This document shows positions 8,868-17,975 of a stretch of 50,255 bases of DNA, one piece after another. The DNA is from Candidatus Krumholzibacteriia bacterium (GTDB lineage: Bacteria > Krumholzibacteriota > Krumholzibacteriia > JAJRXK01), in contig DATFKK010000158.1 in the NCBI GenBank assembly GCA_035268685.1, forward strand, positions 1-50,255, written 5' to 3'. A program made the translations under genes and the position numbers. The notes beneath the pieces are model-generated. The model did no database searches, had not been told where the DNA came from, and saw only the letters and a list, made by a program, of their open reading frames with translations. Numbering within the stretch: the stretch's first letter is position 1; every line of letters begins with the position of its first letter.

Positions 8868-10829
8868 TCAGTCCCAGCGCGATTCGTCCTCGCGGCGGGT
8901 GAACTCGACGGTGCGGCCGTCGGCCATCAGATCGCGGATCCGTCTCGGCACGCCCTCGCCGTCGAGCTCGACCAGGCCGATGCTGCTGCCGTTCAACAGG
9001 CGACGGCCCGACGGCGTGCCCTCGGGCTTGCGCGGGATCACCCGCATGCGCCGCCGCCGCGTGAACCAGTTCAACGGCGATCGAGGCGAGTACAACCAGC
9101 GGTTCGCCCGGTCCAGACGGTCGAGCAGGGTGGACGGGAATTCGTTGCGCACCCCGCTGCTGCAGATCTGCCAGATGTCCGGCCCCCGCTCGCGGCCGCG
9201 GAGCTCGACGTCGTACACGAACGAGTAGTGAACGTCGCCCGACAGGATCACGAAGTTCTTCGGGGTCCGGCGGTGGCGAAAGATGTTGAGGATGGCGTGC
9301 GCCGCGCCCGGGTGCGCCATCCAGTTCTCGGCGTCGACCATCAGCGGCTTGCCCAGCCACGTGAACACCCGCTGGATCGCCTCGATCAGCTTCACGCCGA
9401 ACACCGGTGCGGGCGAGACGAGCAGCACGGCCGGCAGGTCGCGCAGGGTGCGCTGCATGTCCGTGAGCGCCTCCCAGTCGAGCAGACCCGACGGCTGGCG
9501 CGCGGCGACCTCGCTGCGCCAGCGGCGAGTACGGCTGTCGATCACCACCAGCGGAGGCGAGGTGGGCCACTGATAGTCCCACTGCTCGAAGCGCAGCAGA
9601 CGGTGGATGAGGTCGTCGTGGCCATCGGTGCCGGGCCGTTCGAGGATTGCGGCGATGGTGTCCACGAGGTCGTCGTCGAAGATCTCCGGGCGGTTCCCCC
9701 AACCCTGGTGGACGGCGTAACCGATCAGCGCGTTGCCGATCACCCGGCGCGAGAAATCGTGCCCGTAGGCGATCTCCTCCCACTCGCGGCTCAGGTTCCA
9801 GTCGTCGGTCACGTCGTGGTCGTCGAAGATCATCGCCACCGGCAGGTGCGCGAACACCCGGCGCACGGCCGGCAGGTGACGGACGAACTCCTCGATCACC
9901 TTCCGCTCGGTGTCGTACTCCTCGCGGTGCTCCGGATCGAGACCCGACGGTGGATCGAGGTCGACCCCCTCCCACCCGACCGGCGACCAGGCGAGCAGGT
10001 ACATGGCGAGCACCTCGCCCAGCGTGATCAGATGGTTCTGCGCGCTCGCGCTGGTGAAGATCGGCTTCTCCACGCCTCCGAACAGGATCTCGACCAGGGC
10101 ACGGTTGTGTGGCCGGCTCGGCAGCAGTCCTTCGCGCCCGTAGTAGGTCTTCGGATGTCGATACAGCGCGTCGGCGTCGTCCAGATCGGGAGCGCCGGTC
10201 TCGGGCAGGGGCTCGGTGGGCAGACCGAGCCGGGGGATCAGCTGGTGGATCGCCCACAGCAGCGGACCGGCGACCTCGTCGGCGTAGACCTGATCGCCGG
10301 TCAGGACGACGAACGAGGGCCACGGGGGCGGATCGTTTTCGGCCCGTCGCGCCTTCGCGAGCATCGTGTCGACGGCAGCGAGAGCATCGCCGCCCGGATG
10401 GTGCGGCTTGCGGCAGGACCCGTGCAGGAACGATTCGACCCGCGCCGGGATCCGGAAGAAGGGCCGGTCGTGGCCCTCGTGGCAGAGGTCGGGCGCCCAG
10501 TCGCGCGCGGCGTGCCACTCGTCTCCCGCATCACCGGCGGGTCGGAGGTGCAGGTCGTAGGCGACCCACGCGTCCGTCGGCAGGGGATCGTCGAGGGCGA
10601 GGTCGATCAGGACGTAGTGGAGGTGCTCGCCGGCGCGCAGGATGCGGAGGGAGCCGTCGTCGAGTTCGACACGTCGCGTGTCCGTCGTTCCCTCGGGCTC
10701 GAGCTCCACGCGGACACGGACGGGGTCGCGGGTCGCCAACCACAGGCAGACGCGATCGGGCGTGACGCGCCGCAGGATCGGTCCGGCGAGGACCAGGGGT
10801 GGAGTGTGTCGGTTCAAGATCGGATCCAC
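8868..10829 (-). CDS. PhoD-like metallophosphatase
   Basis: A 653-residue enzyme of the alkaline phosphatase D superfamily, expected to hydrolyse phosphomonoesters or phosphodiesters with a two-metal centre. An N-terminal beta-sandwich (about residues 10-110, GPILRRVTPDRVCLWLATR) precedes the metallophosphatase core with VLTGDQVYADE, MIFDDHDVTDDWNLS and ILSGDVHYSFVYD. These supply the aspartates and histidines for the metals. There is no signal peptide, so unlike classical PhoD it seems cytoplasmic, as in the eukaryote-like PhoD branch. The start is GTG at 10829; its ribosome binding site is weak and the first codons are uncertain. Confidence 0.88.
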   Translation of the reverse strand: MDPILNRHTPPLVLAGPILRRVTPDRVCLWLATRDPVRVRVELEPEGTTDTRRVELDDGSLRILRAGEHLHYVLIDLALDDPLPTDAWVAYDLHLRPAGDAGDEWHAARDWAPDLCHEGHDRPFFRIPARVESFLHGSCRKPHHPGGDALAAVDTMLAKARRAENDPPPWPSFVVLTGDQVYADEVAGPLLWAIHQLIPRLGLPTEPLPETGAPDLDDADALYRHPKTYYGREGLLPSRPHNRALVEILFGGVEKPIFTSASAQNHLITLGEVLAMYLLAWSPVGWEGVDLDPPSGLDPEHREEYDTERKVIEEFVRHLPAVRRVFAHLPVAMIFDDHDVTDDWNLSREWEEIAYGHDFSRRVIGNALIGYAVHQGWGNRPEIFDDDLVDTIAAILERPGTDGHDDLIHRLLRFEQWDYQWPTSPPLVVIDSRTRRWRSEVAARQPSGLLDWEALTDMQRTLRDLPAVLLVSPAPVFGVKLIEAIQRVFTWLGKPLMVDAENWMAHPGAAHAILNIFRHRRTPKNFVILSGDVHYSFVYDVELRGRERGPDIWQICSSGVRNEFPSTLLDRLDRANRWLYSPRSPLNWFTRRRRMRVIPRKPEGTPSGRRLLNGSSIGLVELDGEGVPRRIRDLMADGRTVEFTRREDESRWD

Positions 10830-10921
10830 GGGGCGGAGCCAGGAGCCGCGTCATCCTACCCGTCCTCGGACGCGGTTCCAAGCCGACGGATCACGACGAC
10901 ACGCGCGACCGGGGCGGGGAT

Positions 10922-11959
10922 TCAGTCGACCACTGCCCCCACGGTGACGATCCACCCCAGCGCCAGCAGCGAGGTCACGAGCGCCGTTCCCAGCCCGAGG
11001 ACCAGCGGACGCGGTCCGATCGCACGCAGCGATCGCAGCTTCGTTCCCAGCCCCACGCCGGCCAGCGCGATCAACACCAGCAGCTTCGCCACCTCGCCGC
11101 CGTCGCGGGCCAGATCACGACCGACGAGATCGCCCGCGGCCTCGACCCAGCCCACGGTGTTCACGACCGCGAGCAGCAGGAAGCCGACGACGAAGCCCGG
11201 AACCGAAGCACGGACCCGTCGCGACCAGGAGCCCGACCGCACGGAGGCGGCTCCGCCGTGCAACCACCCCACGACGACGATCACGAAGCCCATGAGCGCA
11301 TTGCGGGTGAGCTTGACCGCGGTGGCGACCTCTCCCGCGGCGTCACCGCGCGCGAAGCCGGTGGCGACGACCTGCGACGTGTCGTTGACCGCGGTCCCGA
11401 CCCAGGTACCGAAGGAGGCGGAGGTCATGCCGAGCAAGTCGCCGAGCACGGGGTAGACGAACACCGCGATCGTGCCGAACAGGGTGTTCACCGCCACCGC
11501 GTACGAGAGTTCTTCGTCGCGCGCGCCGATCACGGGGGCTGTGGCCGAGATCGCCGAGTTCCCGCACACGGCCGTCCCGACGCCGATCAGCGTCGACACC
11601 CGCCGGCTCACTCCGAGTGCCCGACCGGCGAGGTGGGCGACGAGCAACGCGACCGTCATGAGGACGACCACGAGGACGACCGCACGCGCGCCGATCGCAC
11701 CGACTTCCTGGAGGGAGAAGCGCACGCCCAGGATCACGATCGCGGCACGCAGCACCGTGTGGAAGGCGAAGCGCACCCCGGGTTCGAAGCTCGGACGCCA
11801 CGGAATCAGCCGCCGCGCGAGCAGGCCGAGCCCGACGGCGAGCACGATCTCGCTGATGCCGGCCTGCAGGGTGGGCGGCAGCAGGGCGTGTGCACCACGG
11901 GCCGCGGCGGCCACGGCCAGGGCGAGAAGGACGCCAGGGAGGAGAGTGGGGCGGGTCAC
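10922..11959 (-). CDS. YeiH/UPF0324-type putative sulfate exporter
   Basis: A 345-residue polytopic membrane protein with about ten helices. Hallmarks of the family are VGTAVCGNSAISATAPVI near residue 130 and GTWVGTAVNDTSQVVATGF near residue 185. Members are annotated as putative sulfate exporters, but a transport substrate is rarely proven. The GTG start at 11959 lies 16 bases after the stop of the beta-propeller lipoprotein gene, so the two probably share a transcript; the functional link is not obvious. Confidence 0.88.
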   Translation of the reverse strand: MTRPTLLPGVLLALAVAAAARGAHALLPPTLQAGISEIVLAVGLGLLARRLIPWRPSFEPGVRFAFHTVLRAAIVILGVRFSLQEVGAIGARAVVLVVVLMTVALLVAHLAGRALGVSRRVSTLIGVGTAVCGNSAISATAPVIGARDEELSYAVAVNTLFGTIAVFVYPVLGDLLGMTSASFGTWVGTAVNDTSQVVATGFARGDAAGEVATAVKLTRNALMGFVIVVVGWLHGGAASVRSGSWSRRVRASVPGFVVGFLLLAVVNTVGWVEAAGDLVGRDLARDGGEVAKLLVLIALAGVGLGTKLRSLRAIGPRPLVLGLGTALVTSLLALGWIVTVGAVVD

Positions 11960-11975
11960 GTCGTCGACGCCGCGT

Positions 11976-13019
11976 CTAGTCGTGCCTCGACAGCACCGTC
12001 GGACCCGGCACCAACAGCGAGCGATCGAAACACAGCGGCGAGACCGTCGTCGATTCCGCCGGAGGCGACACGTCGGCGGGCTGCAGCCGTCCGAAGGAGA
12101 TCGCATGGCTGCGCACCCGTGGCAGCAGCACGCTGCCGTCTCCCAGTCCGAGCGACTCGCACGCGAAGCCCCTGACGTCGAGATCCTCGGCTGTGTACGG
12201 CCCCTCCGGCGCATCGGCCGACGCTGCCCGCAGGCGGTCCCGGCTGGTCCAGAACAGCCAGAACCGTCCGCGATACCGGGTCAGCGTGGGCGACTCGGCG
12301 ACCGGGCCCGCCGTGACCAACAGCGGCCGGCCCCAGTTCCATTGCTGCAGGTCGGTCGATCGCGCGGTCGCGATGCACTGCCTTTCGTCGTGCAGACGCA
12401 CGGTGACGAAGAGGACCCACTCGCCGTCGTCGTACCACAGCATGGGATCGCGGAGGTCGTCGCCCCACGGCTCGCCGGCACCCCACAGCGAGAACGACGG
12501 ATCTCCCTCGAGCACCATCGGTGTCGGCTGCCACGTGTGCAGATCGTCGGACACGGCCGACAGGATCCGCTGGACGTTGTGTGCCTCCGCCCCGGGTCGG
12601 TACACGACGCCGGTGTAGAACATCCACCACCGCCCGTCGTGACGGACCACGTGCGGGGCCCAGGTCTCGGTCTCGGCCACGGCGGGCTGTCTCAGATCGA
12701 TCCGCTCGTGGGCCGTCCACTCGGCCAGGTCCGGCGAACTGGCGTGCTCGAAGTCGACGCCGCCGCCCGAGGACCAACCGGCGCCCGGCCGGGTGGCGAA
12801 GAGGTGGAAGCGATCTCCGTCGTGCACCAGCGCGAAGTCCTTGAGCGACGAGCGATCGGACGGACGGTAGGACAGGGGCACCGACGACGTGCAGAACGGC
12901 GCCGGCACGAAGTGCGAGTCGACGAACGGCGACGCGGGGTCGTCGTCGGCCGAGCAACCCGTCAGGACGGATACTGCGCCCGTGACGAGAAGTGGAAGGA
13001 GGGAGGCGGAGCGTTTCAG
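11976..13019 (-). CDS. GH43/GH32-type beta-propeller lipoprotein, apparent CTG start
   Basis: Five-bladed-propeller glycosidase-like protein. Repeating blade motifs are KDFALVHDGDRFHLFATR, APHVVRHDGRWWMFYTG, RDPMLWYDDGEWVLFVTV and ESPTLTRYRGRFWLFWTS. The acidic residues sit where GH43/GH32 relatives keep theirs, but a carbohydrate substrate is not proven. The first standard start (GTG at 12908) would begin inside the mature protein. The same frame continues upstream through KRSASLLPLLVTGAVSVLTG-Cys, a clear lipoprotein signal with lipobox LTGC. Its first codon is CTG at 13017-13019, with GAGGA just upstream and a stop 10 codons further up. I therefore place the start at CTG (347 residues). 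It precedes the exporter gene by 16 bases. Confidence 0.75.
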   Translation of the reverse strand: MKRSASLLPLLVTGAVSVLTGCSADDDPASPFVDSHFVPAPFCTSSVPLSYRPSDRSSLKDFALVHDGDRFHLFATRPGAGWSSGGGVDFEHASSPDLAEWTAHERIDLRQPAVAETETWAPHVVRHDGRWWMFYTGVVYRPGAEAHNVQRILSAVSDDLHTWQPTPMVLEGDPSFSLWGAGEPWGDDLRDPMLWYDDGEWVLFVTVRLHDERQCIATARSTDLQQWNWGRPLLVTAGPVAESPTLTRYRGRFWLFWTSRDRLRAASADAPEGPYTAEDLDVRGFACESLGLGDGSVLLPRVRSHAISFGRLQPADVSPPAESTTVSPLCFDRSLLVPGPTVLSRHD

Positions 13020-13104
13020 GGCGTCCTCGTCGCAGGTGGAAACGGATCAGGAACGCTACCACAGTTCCCGGAATCGAGCATCTCGACATCCGTGACACGA
13101 CGGG

Positions 13105-13132
13105 GGCCCGGGACCCGTCGGGGTCCCGGGCC
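13105..13132 (-). terminator. Strong GC hairpin after the tricorn protease gene
   Basis: A perfect 12-bp stem (GGCCCGGGACCC with GGGTCCCGGGCC) around a 4-base loop, 24 bases past the stop at 13157. No T-tract follows. Position and strength fit termination of the protease transcript before the lipoprotein gene. Confidence 0.55.
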
Positions 13133-13156
13133 TCGACCCTTCGAGTGCGCGAAACG

Positions 13157-16100
13157 CTACATGTCTTCCTCGGCGATGCCCATCCCACTGCGGTCCGGCC
13201 CCTCCGGGACCTCGGGCGGCTCGTAGGGGTTGCGCTCGATCTCGGCCAGCATGTGTTCGATCGCGGCCTCGAGCTGCGGATCGACACCCTTGGCCAGTGG
13301 CTCGGGATCGGCGACGACCTCGATGTCGGGCTCGACGCCGTGACCCTCGATCCCCCACGTACCGTCCTTCTCGAAGTACGCGAAGCTCGGTACCGAGAGG
13401 AACGCGCCGTCGATGATCGGCCGGCTGCCGGAGATGCCCACCAGACCACCCCAGGTGCGCTCGCCGATCAGCTTGCCCAGTCCGGCCTGCCGGAAGTAGG
13501 CCGGGAAGGCGTCGCCGCCGGATCCGGCCAACCCGTTGATCAGCATGCACTTCGGCCCCTGATGGCTGTCCGGCGGCCACGGGAACGACCGGCGCTCGCC
13601 GTCGCGCGTGGCCCAGTAGTTGGTCCGCGGGCGGTTCAGCAGCTCGATGAAGCGCGTCGGGATCTGACCGCCGCCGTTCCACCGCTCGTCGATGATCAGC
13701 GCGTCCATGTGGCGCTGTCCGTAGAACTGGCGGAAGAGGTCGTTCTGACCCCCGCGACCGGTGTTCGGCACGTAGATGTAGCCGACCCTGCCGTCGGTCG
13801 CCTCGTACACGCGCTGTCGCTTCTGCTCGATCCAGTGGCGGTAACGCAGACCCGAGTCGCTCGACACGGGCTCGACGAGCACCTCGCGCGCGTCGTCGTC
13901 CAGGCGGGGCTCCTCGCTCACGGTCAGGCGGGTGACCTTGCCCGCGGTGCCGATGAACGCGACCCACGGATCGACGGTGACGTCGAGCTCCTGGCCGTTG
14001 ACGGCCAGCAGGTAGTCGCCCTCGTTCACCTCCCCGCTCGCGCGGTGAAGGGGCGAGCGCGCGTCGGTGTCCCAGGGCGCGCCCTCGTGGATCTCGGCGA
14101 TGCGGTAGGCGCCGTCGTCGACTTCGAAGTCCACGCCCAGGAGTCCGACGTTGCGGCTGGGCGTGTCCTCGAGGTCACCGCCGCCGTGGTAGGCGTGGCC
14201 CACGTTGAGTTCGCTGATCATCTCGCGGATCACGAAGCCGACGTCGGCGCGCGAACTGCAGTCGGCCAGCATCTCGCGGTACTGGTCGCCCACGCCCTCC
14301 CAGTCGACACCGTGCATGCCGGGGTCGTAGAAGTAGTCGCGGTAGAAGCGCCAGCTGTCGGTGAAGATCTGCTCCCACTCCTCGCGCGGGTCGATCATGG
14401 TCTCGTAGCCGTCGACGGACACGGCGTCCTCGAACTTCTGATCGGGCTTCGCGTCGAGCAATGCGAAGCTCTTGCCCTTGCGCACCAGCAGCTTCTTGCC
14501 GTCGGCGGTGAGGCGGTAGCTGCCCACACCGCTGATCACGGTCTTCTCCTCGGGCTCGTCGGCGTGCGGGTCGTAGGTCTTGATCCCGCCGTCCGGACCC
14601 CAGCCGCCGGTGCGATAGATCAGGGCTCCACCGTCGACCACGTCCAGGTTGCCGTAGCTGCCACCGTCGAGGTCGAGCTGCACGCCGCGGTCCTCGAAGC
14701 CCTCGAGGTCGATGACCAGGGCGGGTTCTTCCTCCTCGGCCTCCTCGTCCTTCTCCTCGTCGCCGTTCTCGGCGTCCTCGTCGCCGTCGGAGTCGTCCTC
14801 GGCCTCTTCGCTCCAGTCCTCGTGGTCGTCCTCGGGCAGGTGCGGCAGCTCGACGTCGGCGCGCAACGGCACCATGACGATCCGCTCGGTGTCGTCGTAG
14901 ACGAAGGTCGTGCCCACGTCCTCGTAGGTGGGCGAGGTGAAGTCGCGCGACGAGACGTAGTAGAAGAACTTCCCCTCGCGGTCGAAGGCGGGATCGCCGT
15001 CGTCGAAGGTCCCGCTGGTGACCTGCGTCTTCTCCCCGGTCGCGACCTCGTACATCCAGATCTGGCCGTGCATGTTGCCACCTGCATCGGTGTACGCGAT
15101 CCAGGCTCCGTCGTGCGACCACGACCACGAAGGCGTGTTGCCCCAGTGGTGCTGGTTCACCTTCGTGCGGTCGCCGCTCTCGACGTCGACCACGTACAGC
15201 GTGCCGGTCTTGTCGACGTAGGCGATCGATTCGCTCGTGGGGGACCAGTCCATGCCCTCCTTGTAGGGAGCGCCGAAGCGGCTCAGGCGGCGTGGCTCGT
15301 CCTTGCCGTCGCTCTGGCGGACGTAGATCTCGTACTCGCCGGTCTCGTCGCCGAAGTACGCGATCCACCGGCCATCGGGGCTCCAGGTGGGGAAACGCTC
15401 CGCGGTCCCCGAACTGCGGGTGAGGTTCATCGACACGCCGTTCTCGAGCGGTACGCTCCAGACATCGCCGCGCATCGCGACCAGGGCTCGCTTGCCGGTG
15501 CTCGACACGTTCCAGTTCATGATGTTGTCGCTGACGTCCACGCGCTCGGGGCGCAGATCGGGCCGCTCGCCGGGAATGGTGATCTCGAGCTCGGTGACGT
15601 CGCCGCTGGCGAGGTCGAGCAGGTGGATCCCCGATCCCATCTGGAAGACGATCTCGCCGTCCCCGTCGGGCCCCGGTCCCATCGACGGCGCCTTGACGTC
15701 GAAGTCCTCGAAGCGGGTCACCTGCTCGGGCGTCCCGTTCTCCGGATCGATGCGCCACAGGTTCCAGCGGTGCTCGGGTCCCTGATCACTCAGGTAGTAG
15801 ATCACGCCGTCGTGCCACATGGGCTGGGTGTCGGTGCCCTCCCAGTCGGTGAGCCGTTTCGACTCGAAGGTCTCGAGGTCGAACAGCCACAGGTCGGTGG
15901 ACATGCCGCCGCGGTAACGCTTCCAGGTGCGGTGGTCGCGGGTCCAGGGCGTGAAGGCCAGCCTGCGGCCCGCGTCGTCGACGGCGGCCATGGCGCCGTA
16001 CTCCACCGGCAGCTTCTCGGGCAGGCCGCCCTCGGGCGACACGGTGTAGAGCTGCAGGTTGTTGCGGGGTGCTCCCTCCGCACTGCTCGCGAAGAGCAGC

Positions 16101-16504
16101 AGGTCGTCGTCGGTCCACTGCTGCAGGACCTCATTGGCCGGATGGTGCGTCACGCGGTGTGCGATCCCACCCTCGACGTCGATCACGTAGAGATCGGTGT
16201 CTCCCTCGTAGTTGCCGACGAAGGCGATCCGCTCGCCGTCGGGGTCGAAGCGCGGCCGGCTCTCCACACCCGGAGGCGCGACGAGCTTCGTGGCGGTACC
16301 ACCGTCACGGCTCACCGTCCAGATGTCGCCGGCGTAGACGAAGGCGACGCGCTCGGCGCTCACGGTGGGGTGGCGCATCATTCCGCCGTGCGGAGTGATG
16401 TCGGCCCGCGCGGGCGCGACGACGAGGATCGACAGGAACGACACGAACAGAGCGCGCACGACCGGACGGGCGTCCACGCGCAGTGGATTCGGCAACGGAG
16501 TCAC
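13157..16504 (-). CDS. Exported tricorn-type serine protease (peptidase family S41)
   Basis: A 1115-residue protein: signal peptide (ALFVSFLSILVVAPARA), then two beta-propellers with TolB-like repeats (RIAFVGNYEGDTDLYVIDV, WSPDGRWIAYFGDETGEYEI), then the C1 helical domain, a PDZ domain (VGLLGVDFEVDDGAYRIAEI) and the S41 catalytic core. His770 in NVGHAYHGGGD and Ser995 in AGSGGDAFPAY match the catalytic histidine and nucleophile of tricorn; GVEPDIEV near 1055 lies in the region of the catalytic glutamate. It probably degrades peptides in the periplasm or outside. Residues about 555-600 form an extremely acidic insertion (Glu/Asp runs) between propeller blades. It stands alone, with hairpins on both sides. 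Confidence 0.95.
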   Translation of the reverse strand: MTPLPNPLRVDARPVVRALFVSFLSILVVAPARADITPHGGMMRHPTVSAERVAFVYAGDIWTVSRDGGTATKLVAPPGVESRPRFDPDGERIAFVGNYEGDTDLYVIDVEGGIAHRVTHHPANEVLQQWTDDDLLLFASSAEGAPRNNLQLYTVSPEGGLPEKLPVEYGAMAAVDDAGRRLAFTPWTRDHRTWKRYRGGMSTDLWLFDLETFESKRLTDWEGTDTQPMWHDGVIYYLSDQGPEHRWNLWRIDPENGTPEQVTRFEDFDVKAPSMGPGPDGDGEIVFQMGSGIHLLDLASGDVTELEITIPGERPDLRPERVDVSDNIMNWNVSSTGKRALVAMRGDVWSVPLENGVSMNLTRSSGTAERFPTWSPDGRWIAYFGDETGEYEIYVRQSDGKDEPRRLSRFGAPYKEGMDWSPTSESIAYVDKTGTLYVVDVESGDRTKVNQHHWGNTPSWSWSHDGAWIAYTDAGGNMHGQIWMYEVATGEKTQVTSGTFDDGDPAFDREGKFFYYVSSRDFTSPTYEDVGTTFVYDDTERIVMVPLRADVELPHLPEDDHEDWSEEAEDDSDGDEDAENGDEEKDEEAEEEEPALVIDLEGFEDRGVQLDLDGGSYGNLDVVDGGALIYRTGGWGPDGGIKTYDPHADEPEEKTVISGVGSYRLTADGKKLLVRKGKSFALLDAKPDQKFEDAVSVDGYETMIDPREEWEQIFTDSWRFYRDYFYDPGMHGVDWEGVGDQYREMLADCSSRADVGFVIREMISELNVGHAYHGGGDLEDTPSRNVGLLGVDFEVDDGAYRIAEIHEGAPWDTDARSPLHRASGEVNEGDYLLAVNGQELDVTVDPWVAFIGTAGKVTRLTVSEEPRLDDDAREVLVEPVSSDSGLRYRHWIEQKRQRVYEATDGRVGYIYVPNTGRGGQNDLFRQFYGQRHMDALIIDERWNGGGQIPTRFIELLNRPRTNYWATRDGERRSFPWPPDSHQGPKCMLINGLAGSGGDAFPAYFRQAGLGKLIGERTWGGLVGISGSRPIIDGAFLSVPSFAYFEKDGTWGIEGHGVEPDIEVVADPEPLAKGVDPQLEAAIEHMLAEIERNPYEPPEVPEGPDRSGMGIAEEDM

Positions 16505-16582
16505 GGGGCTCTCCCAGGACGAGGATTCGAACTACCGCGACGGCGAGGAACGCGGATCGACTCGGGGGGTGCATACGCACGA

Positions 16583-16609
16583 GTCCGCCCGGCGGTTGCA
16601 CGGGCGGAC
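16583..16609 (-). terminator. Hairpin after the HExxH metallopeptidase gene
   Basis: GTCCGCCCG and CGGGCGGAC pair perfectly over 9 bp around a 9-base loop, about 90 bases past the stop at 16699 and upstream of the protease start at 16504. No T-tract. Confidence 0.5.
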
Positions 16610-16698
16610 CCAGTGAAGGTAGGGAATCCGAGGGCGACGACCAACGCGGCGCTGCGCCGCTGGAGGTCACCGGCGACGAAGGACGTGATCCGTCTGCA

Positions 16699-17937
16699 TC
16701 ACTGACCGATCACCGCATTGCCGTTCTCGCCGTCGAGGACCATTGCCCGGAGCACGGTCAGCGACTCGGCGTAGTTCCCCTGGCGGATGATCACCGTGCC
16801 TCCGGGCTCGACGGCCTTCACGCCCTCGTTGACGGTGTCGAAGGGATTCGTCGGGCCACCGATCTCCTGTCCGGTGTACGAGGCATCGACCCACACCGTA
16901 CTCAGATTGCGGATGTCCCAGCCCATGTCGACGAACATGCCGAGGGTCACCCGGCCCGGGTAGTGGATCGTCTCGGCGAAGCTCAGCGAGAAGGTCATGA
17001 GCGCGTCGTCGGTGCCGTTGAAGTCCTCGTCGAGATGCGAATAGCTCGAGCCGAAGTCCCAACTGCTCGGCGCGTACAGCGGAACGCGGTTGCCTCCGTT
17101 CAGGATGTTCGCGGAGGTTCCGTCGAAGAACACGTCGTTGCTGGTGAGCTGCGTGCCCAGCGCGGACGAGGGACTGGTGTACGAGATGAGAGCGGTACCG
17201 TTGAGATTCTCCGTGAATCGGTCGTAGATGAACGGGTCGCTGGTCCCACCCCCGAAGCAGCCGTCACCGGCCGTGCCGTTGCACTCGTCGTTGCCGGTTC
17301 CGTTGTCCACGACCATGCTCCCGGCGAACCCGAGCCCGTGTCCGATCTCGTGGATCACGACCGTGATGAAGTCGAACTCCGAGCTGGTCGCCTGACCGTC
17401 GGGCTCGAAGTGCCAGGTGAAGTTGCTGTTGAAGTTGGCCCGGATCTCGGCGTTCGATCCGTTCTGGTCCGACCCCGACAGCTCGTTGGCCAGGGCGACC
17501 GGATACCAGGTGTTCGAGCGCGGCGCGTTCGTGAAGTTCTGGTACCAATCACGGGGACCGGCGCTGCCGAGGGTGTTCGCGGCGAGGTCGTTGCGCCAGC
17601 AGGCGTCGATCTCGATGGTCTCCGATCCGTTCAGGATCGCGGCCCAGACGCTGGCAGCGAACTCGAACGCCTCGCGAGCATCGGTCGGCCACGGCGTCAC
17701 GTTCGCCGACGGACAACTCGCCGGATTGAAGTTCACGACGATGTTCGCGGTCTTCTCGTCCATGCGCTGACGGACGGCGGGCGGGACGGGCACGTAGAAC
17801 TCCCGGACCTCCCCCGAGGCGACCAGGCCCCCGTGGTCGTGCGCGTGGCCGTGGCCGGGCGCGTGGTCGGGACCGGCGACCGTGGTGACCGGCAGGAGCA
17901 TCAGCGCACACAGAGCGATGGTCTTCGGCTGGATCAT
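16699..17937 (-). CDS. Secreted HExxH zinc metallopeptidase (matrixin/metzincin-like)
   Basis: A 412-residue exported protein. The ATG at 17937 follows GGAG and starts a signal peptide (MIQPKTIALCALMLLPVTTV); a His-rich stretch follows (GPDHAPGHGHAHDHGG), possibly metal-binding. The zinc motif HEIGHGLGF lies at residues 196-204, giving HExxHxxG as in metzincins. DMGWDI near residue 340 may form the Met-turn. The last 60 residues (WVDASYTGQEIGGPTNPFDT, GGTVIIRQGNY) look like the start of a right-handed beta-helix domain that then stops, so the C-terminus may be truncated compared with relatives. It is 38 bases downstream of the tail-fibre-like gene on the same strand. Confidence 0.85.
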   Translation of the reverse strand: MIQPKTIALCALMLLPVTTVAGPDHAPGHGHAHDHGGLVASGEVREFYVPVPPAVRQRMDEKTANIVVNFNPASCPSANVTPWPTDAREAFEFAASVWAAILNGSETIEIDACWRNDLAANTLGSAGPRDWYQNFTNAPRSNTWYPVALANELSGSDQNGSNAEIRANFNSNFTWHFEPDGQATSSEFDFITVVIHEIGHGLGFAGSMVVDNGTGNDECNGTAGDGCFGGGTSDPFIYDRFTENLNGTALISYTSPSSALGTQLTSNDVFFDGTSANILNGGNRVPLYAPSSWDFGSSYSHLDEDFNGTDDALMTFSLSFAETIHYPGRVTLGMFVDMGWDIRNLSTVWVDASYTGQEIGGPTNPFDTVNEGVKAVEPGGTVIIRQGNYAESLTVLRAMVLDGENGNAVIGQ

Positions 17938-17975
17938 GATCGATCTCCGATGCGTCTTCGGGAAACGGTGCGCAC

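Noticed and set aside
12992-16705. A 1237-residue open frame on the plus strand
   Set aside because: It runs antisense to the tricorn protease, whose motifs are unmistakable. Its Val/His/Arg/Asp-rich translation is what antisense reading of GC-rich codons gives, with no domain or start signal.
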